Shown: positions 28,591-37,470 of the stretch, one piece after another
Layout of the letters: the number at the start of each line of letters is the position of its first letter
How positions within the stretch are numbered: the stretch's first letter is position 1
Assembly (NCBI GenBank): GCA_044867425.1
Contig: JBIOUX010000051.1
Coordinates: 1 to 64,000, forward strand
Direction of reading: 5' to 3'
Length of the DNA stretch: 64,000 bases
Source of the DNA: CAWBJP01 sp044867425
GTDB taxonomy: Bacteria; Actinomycetota; Acidimicrobiia; IMCC26256; BP-133
Notes under the pieces: model-generated
Told to the model about the DNA's origin: nothing
What the model saw: only the letters and a program-made list of their open reading frames with translations
The model's database searches: none
Translations under genes and position numbers: made by a program

Positions 28591-30879
28591 TCAGGCAGCG
28601 ACCGGAGCGACCATCTCTTCGATCATCGCCGCCTCGACGGGCCGGCTGAAGAGGTAGCCCTGGGCGATGTCGCACCCGTGGCGATCCAGGTAGCTCCGCT
28701 GGGCGCTGGTCTCGACCCCCTCGGCCACCACGTCGAGCTTCATGGCGTGGGCCATGGCGATCATGGCGGCCACGATGGGAGCCTCGTCTTCGGGGTCCTC
28801 GATCTCGGAGACGAAGGACCGGTCGATCTTGAGCGTGTGGAAGGGAAAGCCCCGCAGCCGGCTGAGGGCCGAGTAGCCGGTGCCGAAGTCGTCGATGGCG
28901 AGCTTGACCCCCAGCGCCTCCAGCTCGCAGAACACCGGGCGGGTGTCGCTGCCCTGGTCGATGGCCATGCTCTCGGTCACCTCCAGCTCGAGGCGCCCGG
29001 GTTCGAGCCTGGTCCGGCCCAACGTCTCCTCCACCCGTTCGACGACGCTGGACCGCTGGAAGGCTCGGCCGGAGATGTTGACCGCCACCCGTAGCGGCGG
29101 CAGGCCGGCCTCGGTCCAGGTCCGGGCCTGTTCGCAGGCGGTCCGCAGGACCCAGTCATCGAGGGGGACGATGAGACCGGTCTCCTCGGCCATGGGGACG
29201 AAGCGGTCGGGGGTGATCAGCCCGAGGACGGGGTGCGGCCAGCGCGCCAGCGCCTCGACCCCCACGATGTGCCCGGAGGTCAGATCGACCTGGGGCTGGT
29301 AGACAACGCGCAGCTGGCCGGTGTCGATGGCGTGGTGCAGGTCACGCTCCAGCGCCAGCTGGCCCTCGGCCGCCTCGTTCATGTCCAGGGCGTAGACCTC
29401 GTAGCAGTTGCGGCCCCGGTCCTTGGCCCGGTACAAGGCCGTATCGGCGTTCTTCAACAGGACCGCCGGCCGCACGCCGTCGTCCGGCCCGATGGCGATC
29501 CCGATGCTGGGGGTGACGTACAGCTCGTGCCCGTCCAGGACGAACGGGTGCCGGAAGGCGACGAGTATCTTCTCCGCCACGGCCACGGCCTCGCCGGCGG
29601 AGCGGATGTTGGCCAGGAGCAGGGTGAACTCGTCGCCCCCCATCCGGGCCACCGTGTCGGTGGTGCGCACCACGGCGGCGAGGCGACGGGCCACCTGACG
29701 GAGCAGCTCGTTGCCGGCCGGATGCCCGAGGGAGTCGTTGACCCGCTTGAACCGATCGAGGTCGATGAACAGGACAGCGATCTTATGGGCGGACCCCCGC
29801 TGCCGCACGAGGGCGTAATTGACCCGCTCCTCGAAGAGCAGCTGGTTGGGGAGATCGGTCAGGGCGTCGTGGAAGACCTGATGCTTCATCTGGTCGACGA
29901 GCCGGGCGTTCTCCAGCGCCCCTGACCCGACGGCCACGATGGCATCGAGGAGCTTGGCATCCTGGGGCTGGAACGACGGCTCCACACCCCGGCGCTCGCC
30001 CACCACCAGCCAGCGTTCCGGGTGCCCCCGGCCCTTTAGCCGGCTGCCCAACTCGTCGGGGCCCGGCGGAGTCTCGGTAAGGCGGACGTCGCGGCAGCGC
30101 AACATCGTTCGGGCCGAGGAGGTGATGGCTTCTTCGACTTCGGAGGGATCGACCGACTGGGCGTCCAAGGCCGTCTGGAGGAGACCGTCGAGCCGGGCCC
30201 GGTCGTGGCGAGCGCGCAGCGAACCGTCGAGCACGACCTGGAGGACGCCCATGGGGAGCAGGGCGAAGAGCAGGGCCCAGGAGTAAGCGGAACCGGCCAG
30301 CCCTCCGAGCAGCCCGATGGCGATCGTGGCGCACCAGATCAGCAACCGGAACCCCATGCCGTCGCGGACCGACCGCCAGAACGACTGGCCTTCCACCACC
30401 GCCAGGACCGTCCACACCGCGACGCTGTTCACGAGCAGGAAGACGGCCCCACCCAGAACCACGGCCGCCAGTTCTCGGGCGGTGGTCCCACCGTGGGCGC
30501 CGGCCAGGCGGGCGACGGCCACCCCGATCCCCGTCGACGTGACCACCATCCCGGTGTTGAAGGCCACCCTGACCAGCGGCCGGCGTCGTGCCAGACGGCT
30601 GACCAGGGCTGCCGAGCCGAACGCCAGCACGACGCCGAGGGGCGGCAGCAGCAGCGTCATGGCCACCAAGAAGGCCTCGTCGAACTGGAAGGCCTCGGTC
30701 TCTTCACCACGCAGCACGACGAGGGGGAAGTACCAGCTCAACCCCAGAGCCAACGTGAACGCCGCCAGCTCGCCGATCGGTCCGATGCCCTGATGACGGG
30801 CCAACGCCACGGTGAGTGCCACCGTGGCGAGGCCCGATCCAACCGCCACCCAGAGGGCGACCTTCAGCTGCTTAGGCAC
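28591..30879 (-). CDS. Membrane GGDEF-EAL cyclic-di-GMP enzyme (unit 1)
   Basis: A 762-residue protein. Residues 1-225 form a multi-helix membrane sensor with FQFDEAFLVAMTLLLPPLGV. A GAF-like region follows to about 325. The GGDEF domain (MGGDEFTLLLANI, about residue 413) has an intact active site. The EAL domain (GVEALARWPHP, about residue 541; AIDDFGTGYSALSRLRG) keeps its catalytic acids, so the protein could both make and degrade c-di-GMP. The GTG start is three bases after the stop of the W-repeat subtilase, so the two are co-translated. A longer paralogue occurs in unit 2. Confidence 0.92.
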   Translation of the reverse strand: MPKQLKVALWVAVGSGLATVALTVALARHQGIGPIGELAAFTLALGLSWYFPLVVLRGEETEAFQFDEAFLVAMTLLLPPLGVVLAFGSAALVSRLARRRPLVRVAFNTGMVVTSTGIGVAVARLAGAHGGTTARELAAVVLGGAVFLLVNSVAVWTVLAVVEGQSFWRSVRDGMGFRLLIWCATIAIGLLGGLAGSAYSWALLFALLPMGVLQVVLDGSLRARHDRARLDGLLQTALDAQSVDPSEVEEAITSSARTMLRCRDVRLTETPPGPDELGSRLKGRGHPERWLVVGERRGVEPSFQPQDAKLLDAIVAVGSGALENARLVDQMKHQVFHDALTDLPNQLLFEERVNYALVRQRGSAHKIAVLFIDLDRFKRVNDSLGHPAGNELLRQVARRLAAVVRTTDTVARMGGDEFTLLLANIRSAGEAVAVAEKILVAFRHPFVLDGHELYVTPSIGIAIGPDDGVRPAVLLKNADTALYRAKDRGRNCYEVYALDMNEAAEGQLALERDLHHAIDTGQLRVVYQPQVDLTSGHIVGVEALARWPHPVLGLITPDRFVPMAEETGLIVPLDDWVLRTACEQARTWTEAGLPPLRVAVNISGRAFQRSSVVERVEETLGRTRLEPGRLELEVTESMAIDQGSDTRPVFCELEALGVKLAIDDFGTGYSALSRLRGFPFHTLKIDRSFVSEIEDPEDEAPIVAAMIAMAHAMKLDVVAEGVETSAQRSYLDRHGCDIAQGYLFSRPVEAAMIEEMVAPVAA

Positions 30880-30882
30880 TCT

Positions 30883-32538
30883 TTACTCCCAGGCCGTCGC
30901 ATACCAGCTGTTGCCGTACCAGCTGTTGCCGTACCAGCTGTTGCCGTACCAGGAGTTGCCGTACCAGGAGTTGCCGTACCAGCTGTTGCCGGTCCACTGG
31001 CTGACGTACCAGCTGTTCCCGTCCCACGTCGACCCGAAGTAGTCGAGAGAGTCGAAGGCGACGTTCTGGGCGGTGATATCGCTGTTGAGGAGCTGGAAGA
31101 TGGGAGTCAGCAGGCCGAGGAGCGGGTCGAGCAGCCACCCGGTCTGGATCTGGACGGTGAGGCCGCCCCGGTCGAGCTGGAGGGAGCCGGTGCCCACGGA
31201 CCGGACGACGTTCTGGTTGGCCGAGTCGAATGTGCCGGCATGGGCGGCGGCGTAGGCGTCAAGGGAGCCGCGGCCGTCGACGTTGGGGTTCCCGATGGGG
31301 CCGGGAGCGGCCGTGCCCAGCAGGCGGGCCTTGACCTGGTCGGGGGTGAGGCCCGGCTCCCGCTGGAGGAGCAGTGCCACCGACCCGGCGGTGACGGCGG
31401 TGGAGAACGACGTGCCCGAGCCCTTGAAGTAGGCGGTGCCGATCCGGGAGCCGGGATAGGCGTCGTCGACCTTGGAGCCGGGGACCCGCAGGCCGATGAC
31501 GGAGCGACCCGAGGCGACCAGGTCGGGCTTGACCAGGCCGTTGGCGGCCGTGGGACCCTCACCGGAGTAGCCGGCCATGATGTCGTCGCCCCGGCCGGGG
31601 GTGCCCTTGTCGTCGAGGGCGCCGACGGTGATGACCAGGGGGTCGTCACCCGGCTTGGTGATGGTGCCGGCCCCCGGCCCCCGGTTGGAGGCGGAGACGG
31701 TGACGACCAGGCCCGCGTCCCAGGCCCGCTCCACGGCGGCGTTGAGGGGGCTCAGGTAGTACGACTGGGTGGAGTCCGTACCCAGCGACAGGTTGATGAC
31801 CCGGATGCCGTAGTCGTTCTTGAAGGAGACGGCCCACTGGATACCGGCCAGGACGTGGCTGATGTCGCTGGCGCCGTTGCGGCCGGCGATCTTGATCGAG
31901 ACGATCTTGGCGTTGGGCGCCACACCCTTGTACGCCCCGTTGGAGGACGCCCCGTTGCCGGCGATGAGGCCGGCCACGAAGGTGCCGTGGCCGAAGCCGT
32001 CGTCGAAGGGGTTCCGGTCCTCCTCGTCGCAGGAGAGGTGGTTCGGGTCCTCGTCACAGGAGAAGTCGATGCCGCCGATGACCCGGCCGGCGAGGTCGGC
32101 CACCGGCTCGACGCCGGTGTCGACCACGGCCACGGTCACCCCGGTGCCGTCAACCCCTTCCGTCCACAGATGGTCGGCGCCCACCACCTTGGGGTAGACG
32201 GCCGAGGCGGAATGCAGCGGCGAGGGATTGGCCTGGAGCTGGACCGTCTCGTCGTTGCTGACGTCGACGACCCCCGGCTGGGCCCGCAGGTCGGCCAGGG
32301 CGGCGACCGGTACGTCGGCGGCGACGCCGTTGACGATCCACAGGTCCTGGGTGACTTCGCCGCCGGCGGCCTCAACAGCCGCCTGGGCGGTGCCGGCATC
32401 CGTGGCTTGGACGATGACGGAAGCCCGAGCTGCTTCGGGTGCGGCGGCCGTGGCCATCGCCCCGCCCGGTACCGCGGCCAGTACCAGCGCGGCGACCGCC
32501 AAGGCCAACCGCTGCTGCCAACGAGTAAGCGTGCTCAT
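30883..32538 (-). CDS. Secreted subtilisin-like serine protease with C-terminal Trp pentapeptide repeats (unit 1)
   Basis: A 551-residue S8 protease. It has a signal peptide (residues 1-32, AVAALVLAAVPGGAMA), an inhibitor-I9-like propeptide (residues about 38-105) and the catalytic triad Asp in VAVVDTGV (about 141), His in GHGTFVAGLIAG (about 185) and Ser in GSGTSFSTAVTAG (about 378). After a linker (residues 440-500) the C-terminus has repeated WYGNS units with Trp every five residues, ending WYATAWE. The ribosome site GGAGG precedes the ATG. It is likely cell-surface or extracellular. It is paired with the downstream GGDEF-EAL gene, as in unit 2. Confidence 0.92.
   Translation of the reverse strand: MSTLTRWQQRLALAVAALVLAAVPGGAMATAAAPEAARASVIVQATDAGTAQAAVEAAGGEVTQDLWIVNGVAADVPVAALADLRAQPGVVDVSNDETVQLQANPSPLHSASAVYPKVVGADHLWTEGVDGTGVTVAVVDTGVEPVADLAGRVIGGIDFSCDEDPNHLSCDEEDRNPFDDGFGHGTFVAGLIAGNGASSNGAYKGVAPNAKIVSIKIAGRNGASDISHVLAGIQWAVSFKNDYGIRVINLSLGTDSTQSYYLSPLNAAVERAWDAGLVVTVSASNRGPGAGTITKPGDDPLVITVGALDDKGTPGRGDDIMAGYSGEGPTAANGLVKPDLVASGRSVIGLRVPGSKVDDAYPGSRIGTAYFKGSGTSFSTAVTAGSVALLLQREPGLTPDQVKARLLGTAAPGPIGNPNVDGRGSLDAYAAAHAGTFDSANQNVVRSVGTGSLQLDRGGLTVQIQTGWLLDPLLGLLTPIFQLLNSDITAQNVAFDSLDYFGSTWDGNSWYVSQWTGNSWYGNSWYGNSWYGNSWYGNSWYGNSWYATAWE
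30898..31020 (-). repeat. 15-bp tandem repeats encoding WYGNS units
   Basis: Six or so near-perfect copies of TACCAGCTGTTGCCG (plus strand) occur, with single-codon variants such as GGAGTTGCC, flanked by two degenerate units. They lie inside the protease gene and are translated, not intergenic. Confidence 0.85.
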
Positions 32539-32726
32539 GGGTGCCCCTCCCGTATCTCGCCCGCCTTCGATCGCCCATGATCGGGAGTGACCCCAACGCG
32601 CTCCATAGCCCGTTGGAACCAGGTGGTGGCTATTTCCGCGGTTCGGACGGCAGAGTTGTCGACGGATGCACGGGTTGTCCGTCCCCCGGCCGGCGGAGCC
32701 CGGGGCGGTTCCGAGGTCCGGATCGG

Positions 32727-35498
32727 CTACCGGAGGTTGCCCACGACCTCCTGGGCCCCCCGGGTTCGGGGTGTTCCTGACGAGAGCATGAGCTCGACGG
32801 CGGCCGCCGGCTGGGGCCGGGCGAAGTGGTACCCCTGGGCCAGGGGGCAGTCGAGGTCACGCAAACGCCACAACTGGCTGTCGGTCTCGACCCCTTCGGC
32901 CACCGCCTGGATCCCGATGGCGGCGGCCAGCCGGATGACGGAACGGACGATCTCGGTGTCGACGGTGTTGTCGTCGGCCAGGCCGAGGATGAAGGACCGG
33001 TCGATCTTGACGAAGTCGATGGGGAACCGCTGCAGGTAGCTGAGCGAGGAGTACCCAGTGCCGAAGTCGTCGATCGACACCGACACGCCCAGGGCGTGGA
33101 GCTTGCCCAGGGTGACGGTCGCCGAATCGACGTCCTCCACCATGACGCCCTCGGTCACCTCCATGCAGAGCTGCTTGGGCCGGAGGCCGAATCGGGCCAC
33201 GGCGGCGCCGACCTGATCGGCGAGGTCGGGCTGGCGGAACTGGCGGGGCGACAGATTGACGGAAACGGTGAGCGAGCCGGCTTCGGGGCAGGTCTGCTCC
33301 CAGGTCTTGACCTGCCGGCAGGCCTCCTCCAGCACCCACTGGCCCAGGGTCAGGATGAGACCGCTCTCCTCGGCCAGGGGGATGAACTCGGCCGGGGGCA
33401 CCGGACCCCGGGTCGGGTGGTTCCACCGCAGCAGGGCCTCGAGGCCCACGATGCGGCCGTCCTCCACCGAGACGATGGGCTGATAGTGCAGCTCGAGCTC
33501 GTCGCGGTCGAGGGCGCCCCGGAGCTCGATCTCCAGGTCCAGGCGCCGGAGCTGGGCGGGGTCGGACTCGGGACGGGACACCTCGAAGCAGGCCTTGCCC
33601 CGGGCCTTGGCCCGGTACATGGCCACGTCCCCCTCCCGGAGGCACTCGTCCGGGTCGTTGGGGAAGCGGTCCCCGATGACCACCCCGATGCTGCAGGAGA
33701 TGGCCAGCTCCCGGCCGGCGACCTGGAAGGGATGCCCGATGGCGTCGAGGAGTCGCTGGGCGACATTCAGGGCGTCGTCCTCGCTGTCCAGGTCCTCGAT
33801 GAGGGCGACGAACTCGTCGCCGCCGAAGCGAGCCAGCGTGTCTCCGGCCCGGAGGGTCTCGGCCAGCCGGGCGCTGACCCGGAGGAGGAGCTCGTCACCG
33901 ACGTGGTGCCCGAGGCTGTCGTTGACGACCTTGAACCGGTCGAGGTCGATGTACAGGAGGGCGTACAGAGCACCGGTACGGGCCATCCGGGCCTGGGCGT
34001 GGCTCATCCGGTCGAGGAACAGGGCCCGGTTGGGAAGGCCGGTCAGGGCGTCGTGGAAGGCCTGGTGGCGCAACTGCTGCTCGAAGCTCTTGCGCTCGGT
34101 GATGTCCCGGAAGGCGACGACGGCGCCCACCACCTGCCCGTCCCGGATGACGGGCGATGTGGTGTAGGCCACCGGCAGGACCGACCCGTCCTTGCAGGTG
34201 AACATCCCGTCGTCGTCCTTGGCGGTGAGACCGCCGGAGAGGGGCAGCGCCAGGTGGCAGTCGGCCGGCGAGCGGACTCCCGCCTCGTGGGCGTGGAAGG
34301 CCTGGTGCGGGGTGAGGCCGAGAAGATCCCTCTCGCTCCAACCCAGCTTGACCTCGACGGCGGGGTTGACGAACTCGATCCGTCCCTCCCGGTCCAGGGC
34401 GACCACGCCCTCGCCGAGGCTGGCGGTGATGGTCCGCACCTGCTCGAAGAGCGTGGCGTTGGACAAGGCGTTGGAGGCGACGGACGCCACTGCCCGCAGC
34501 AGGAACTCGTCATCGTGGCCCCACTCCCCGCCGCCCACCCGGTCCCCCACCTCGAGAGCGGTGTGGTCGTCGAGCGAGACGTGCAGGGTCCCCCGGGAGG
34601 GCCGCGTGCCGGTGGGCACGAGCTTGACCGTCCCGGCGTCGAGCAGGGTGTAGGTGGCGCGGACGAGCTGTTCCCGGACCAGGGTGGAATCGGTGGTGTC
34701 ACGGATGGCCGACGTGGCGCGGTAGAGCTTCTCCATCTGCCGACGCTGCCGGTACTGCCGGAAGGAGCGGCTGCAGGTCACCTGGAGCATGGCGATGGGG
34801 AGGGTGGCGACCGGTAGCATCCACGACCGGCCCTCGATGGCGACGGCGATGAGGACACCGCCGGCCAGGGAGCTGACCCAGGTCGTCACCCGGATCCCGA
34901 GCCCCTCGATGAGGCCCGATCGGAAGGGCGTGCTCTGGACCACGCTCATGATGAGGGAGACGGCCAGCATCGACAGCACGGAGTAGATGAACACGCCGCC
35001 GGCGGCGGCGGCGATGGCCCGGTCCGTCAGATGACCGCCTCCCACCCCGAGCCCGTGGGCCACCGTGGCGCCGATGGCGACCGAAGCCATCAGCTCCCCG
35101 GTGTTGAAGAGCGTCTTCATCCAGCCCCGGCGATGCCAGAGCTGGCCGATGGCCACGGCGATGCCGAGTCCGGCCACGACCGCGGGAACGCTGAGTTGGA
35201 CGACCATGGCGACGAGGAACGCTTCCTCCAGGTGGAGGTTCTCGCCCTCCCCCTCGTGGGAGAGGCGGACGGGCATGACCTGGAGGACGGCCATGGCCCC
35301 CACCAGCAGGAGGGCGAGGGGAAGGTCCGACCAGGGGTCGCGGCTGGCGAGGAGCGAAGCGGCGAAGGCGACCAGCCCGGCAATGCCGGCCAGGACACAG
35401 AGCGCGGCCACCAGGCGGACGTTCGGTCCGCCGGCGCGGGAGACAGCGGCCTCAGTCGAGGCCGCTGCTCCTTCTGTCGCTCGGTTCTGGCTGATCAA
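32727..35498 (-). CDS. Membrane PAS-GGDEF-EAL cyclic-di-GMP enzyme (unit 2)
   Basis: A 923-residue protein. The membrane sensor (residues about 25-230) contains LHLEEAFLVAMVVQLSVPAV and is clearly related to that of unit 1. A GAF-like region (250-345) follows, then a PAS domain (about 346-460; GVVALDREGRIEFVNPAVEVKLGW spans its start). GGDEF (FGGDEFVALIEDL, about 559) and EAL (GLEALLRWNHP, about 687; SIDDFGTGYSSLSYLQRFP) motifs are intact. The PAS domain is the main difference from the unit 1 paralogue. It starts 48 bases after the second subtilase. Confidence 0.93.
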   Translation of the reverse strand: MISQNRATEGAAASTEAAVSRAGGPNVRLVAALCVLAGIAGLVAFAASLLASRDPWSDLPLALLLVGAMAVLQVMPVRLSHEGEGENLHLEEAFLVAMVVQLSVPAVVAGLGIAVAIGQLWHRRGWMKTLFNTGELMASVAIGATVAHGLGVGGGHLTDRAIAAAAGGVFIYSVLSMLAVSLIMSVVQSTPFRSGLIEGLGIRVTTWVSSLAGGVLIAVAIEGRSWMLPVATLPIAMLQVTCSRSFRQYRQRRQMEKLYRATSAIRDTTDSTLVREQLVRATYTLLDAGTVKLVPTGTRPSRGTLHVSLDDHTALEVGDRVGGGEWGHDDEFLLRAVASVASNALSNATLFEQVRTITASLGEGVVALDREGRIEFVNPAVEVKLGWSERDLLGLTPHQAFHAHEAGVRSPADCHLALPLSGGLTAKDDDGMFTCKDGSVLPVAYTTSPVIRDGQVVGAVVAFRDITERKSFEQQLRHQAFHDALTGLPNRALFLDRMSHAQARMARTGALYALLYIDLDRFKVVNDSLGHHVGDELLLRVSARLAETLRAGDTLARFGGDEFVALIEDLDSEDDALNVAQRLLDAIGHPFQVAGRELAISCSIGVVIGDRFPNDPDECLREGDVAMYRAKARGKACFEVSRPESDPAQLRRLDLEIELRGALDRDELELHYQPIVSVEDGRIVGLEALLRWNHPTRGPVPPAEFIPLAEESGLILTLGQWVLEEACRQVKTWEQTCPEAGSLTVSVNLSPRQFRQPDLADQVGAAVARFGLRPKQLCMEVTEGVMVEDVDSATVTLGKLHALGVSVSIDDFGTGYSSLSYLQRFPIDFVKIDRSFILGLADDNTVDTEIVRSVIRLAAAIGIQAVAEGVETDSQLWRLRDLDCPLAQGYHFARPQPAAAVELMLSSGTPRTRGAQEVVGNLR

Positions 35499-35546
35499 CG
35501 TCTCTCTTCTCGCCTTCGGATCGATGTCCCGGTCGGGCGGGGCGGT

Positions 35547-37277
35547 TTAGAACCAGTAACTGCCGAGCCACTCCAGGACAGAGGGCTCGTAGGCCCAGGT
35601 GCTCCCGGCCCAGGACGAACCCGCCCAGGACGAACCCGCCCACGACGAACCCGCCCACAGCAGGCTCGCCCACGACGAACCCGCCCAGGACGAACCGGCC
35701 CACGACGAACCCGCCCACAGCAGGCTCGCCCATGACGAACCCGCCCACGACGAACCCGCCCACGAGCTGCCGTTCCACTGGCTACCGGCCCACGAGCTGC
35801 CGGCCCACGACGAACCGGCCCACGACGAACCGGCCCACGACGAACCGGCCCACGAGCTGCCGGCCCACGAGCTGCCGGCCCACGAGCTGCCGGCCCAGGA
35901 GGACCCGAGGAAGCGCCGCTCGAACCCGTTCGGGCCACCCCCACCCTCGGCGCCGCGCACGCCGGCGTTGGCCGCCGTGGTGTCGGAGCTCATGGTGGCG
36001 GCGTAGGCGTCGAGCTCACCGGAACCCTGGGCCGCCGGATCGGCGCCGGCGAGAGGACGGGCGGTGGACACCAGCCGGTGCTTGATCTGGTCCGGGTTGA
36101 GCGACCAGGTCCGGTCGATGACGAGGGCGGCAGCCCCGGCCACGATGGGAGCCGAGAACGAGGTTCCCGACCCCTTGAAGTAGGCGCCGTCGATCCTGGC
36201 TTCGGGATGGGCGGTGTCGATCGTCGATCCACTCGCCCGGGTCGAGACCACCGACTTGCCGGAGGCGACGAGGTCGGGCTTGGCCAGGCCGTCAAAGGCG
36301 GTAGGGCCGACGCTGGAGAAGGCGGCGACCGCGTCGTCCCCGATGGCCGTCGTGGTGCGGTCGTCGTGGGCGCCGACGGTGATCACGAGCGGGTCGTCGC
36401 CCGGCTTGTTGATGCTGCCGGGGCTGGTCCCCTGGTTGCCGGCGGCCGTCACCACGGTGACTCCGGAGTTCCACACCCGCTCCACGGCCAGGTTGATCGG
36501 GTCGGTCAGATAGCTCTGGGTGGATGCCGTGCCCAGGGACAGGTTGACGACCCGGATGCCGAAGGCGTCCTTGAACGTCGCCACCCATTCCAGCGCCGCC
36601 AGCAGGCGGAGGAGGTCCGTGCTGCCGTCGGCGCCGGCGATCTTGACCGACACCAGGTGGGCGCCGGGCGCCACGCCCCGGACCCCGCCGTTCGAGGCGG
36701 TGCCCTGGCCGGCGATGAGTCCGGCCACGAAGGTGCCGTGGCCGTAGCTGTCGATGTTGTTCTGCTCGGAGGTGAAGTCGACGGCCTGGACGACCTTGCC
36801 GGCCAGGTCGCCGGTGGCGTTGACACCGGTGTCGATGAGGGCAACGCCGATGCCTTCGCCGGTGTAGCCCTGGCTCCACGTCTCGGAGGCCCGGGTGGCG
36901 TCGGTGTACACGGCGCTGGCGACGCCGCTGTTCTCGCCGTACTGGCCGCTCAGCTTGACGGAGCGGTTGACGGTGACGTTCTTCACCCCCGGGGCGGCTT
37001 GGAGGGAAGCCAGCTGGGCGGAGGGGATGGTGGCGGCGAAGCCGTCAACGATGGCCAGCGGCTGGCCGGTCTCGCCGCCCAGGCGCTCGACGGCGTCCTC
37101 GGCGGCGGTGTCGGCGGGGTTCCACTCCTGAACCACCACCTGCACCAAGGACGGTGCGGCGACCGCCGGGGACACACCGGAACCGGCGGCCAGCAGCGCC
37201 ATGACCAGGGTCATGACCAGGGCCAGCACGGGCCCGCGGACGGTGGGGAAGCGTCGGCGCACAGCGGTGGAAAACAT
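35547..37277 (-). CDS. Secreted subtilisin-like serine protease with about 20 C-terminal WAGSS repeats (unit 2)
   Basis: A 576-residue S8 protease whose ATG at 37277 has GGAG 8 bases upstream. The signal peptide is residues 1-40, followed by a propeptide, then Asp in VALIDTGV (about 149), His in GHGTFVAGLIAG (about 180) and Ser in GSGTSFSAPIVAG (about 373). From about residue 460 the sequence is a ladder of WAGSS pentapeptides with occasional WASLL and WNGSS, ending LEWLGSYWF. The catalytic domain is homologous to unit 1, while the repeat sequence differs but keeps Trp every five residues. Confidence 0.92.
   Translation of the reverse strand: MFSTAVRRRFPTVRGPVLALVMTLVMALLAAGSGVSPAVAAPSLVQVVVQEWNPADTAAEDAVERLGGETGQPLAIVDGFAATIPSAQLASLQAAPGVKNVTVNRSVKLSGQYGENSGVASAVYTDATRASETWSQGYTGEGIGVALIDTGVNATGDLAGKVVQAVDFTSEQNNIDSYGHGTFVAGLIAGQGTASNGGVRGVAPGAHLVSVKIAGADGSTDLLRLLAALEWVATFKDAFGIRVVNLSLGTASTQSYLTDPINLAVERVWNSGVTVVTAAGNQGTSPGSINKPGDDPLVITVGAHDDRTTTAIGDDAVAAFSSVGPTAFDGLAKPDLVASGKSVVSTRASGSTIDTAHPEARIDGAYFKGSGTSFSAPIVAGAAALVIDRTWSLNPDQIKHRLVSTARPLAGADPAAQGSGELDAYAATMSSDTTAANAGVRGAEGGGGPNGFERRFLGSSWAGSSWAGSSWAGSSWAGSSWAGSSWAGSSWAGSSWAGSQWNGSSWAGSSWAGSSWASLLWAGSSWAGSSWAGSSWASLLWAGSSWAGSSWAGSSWAGSTWAYEPSVLEWLGSYWF
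35592..35900 (-). repeat. 15-bp tandem repeats encoding WAGSS units
   Basis: About 20 copies of a 15-bp unit such as CACGACGAACCCGCC (plus strand), with variants CACGAGCTGCCGGCC and CACAGCAGGCTCGCC. They are in frame within the protease gene. Blocks of identical variants suggest recent slippage or unequal crossover. Confidence 0.88.
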
Positions 37278-37470
37278 CAAGGCACTCCAATTCGGCGGGA
37301 AGGGCGAATAGGGAAAGCGGGGACAATCTCCTGTCGACCGGGCCCCGTCGGGTCTTGATGGTTCGAAAGGCCTATTCGCGCCTGACGTGGCCAAGCCGGG
37401 AATGGCGCGGAAGGACTAGGAAATCCCTACCTGGTGGTGTCGCCCAGGGGAGCGAGTAAGGTCCCCGCTC

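Noticed and set aside
30812..31042. Plus-strand frame with LPYQLLPYQ repeats, and the similar DEPAHDEPAH frame at 35599-36006
   Set aside because: These are antisense readings of the tandem repeats that encode the WYGNS and WAGSS units in the proteases.
35592..35900. Possible CRISPR-like array
   Set aside because: Units are 15 bp, directly abutting with no spacers, and in frame within a protease gene.
37278..37470. Cyclic-di-GMP riboswitch in front of the proteases or GGDEF-EAL genes
   Set aside because: I looked for the GEMM core in the upstream regions at 32539-32726 and 37278-37470 and did not see it.
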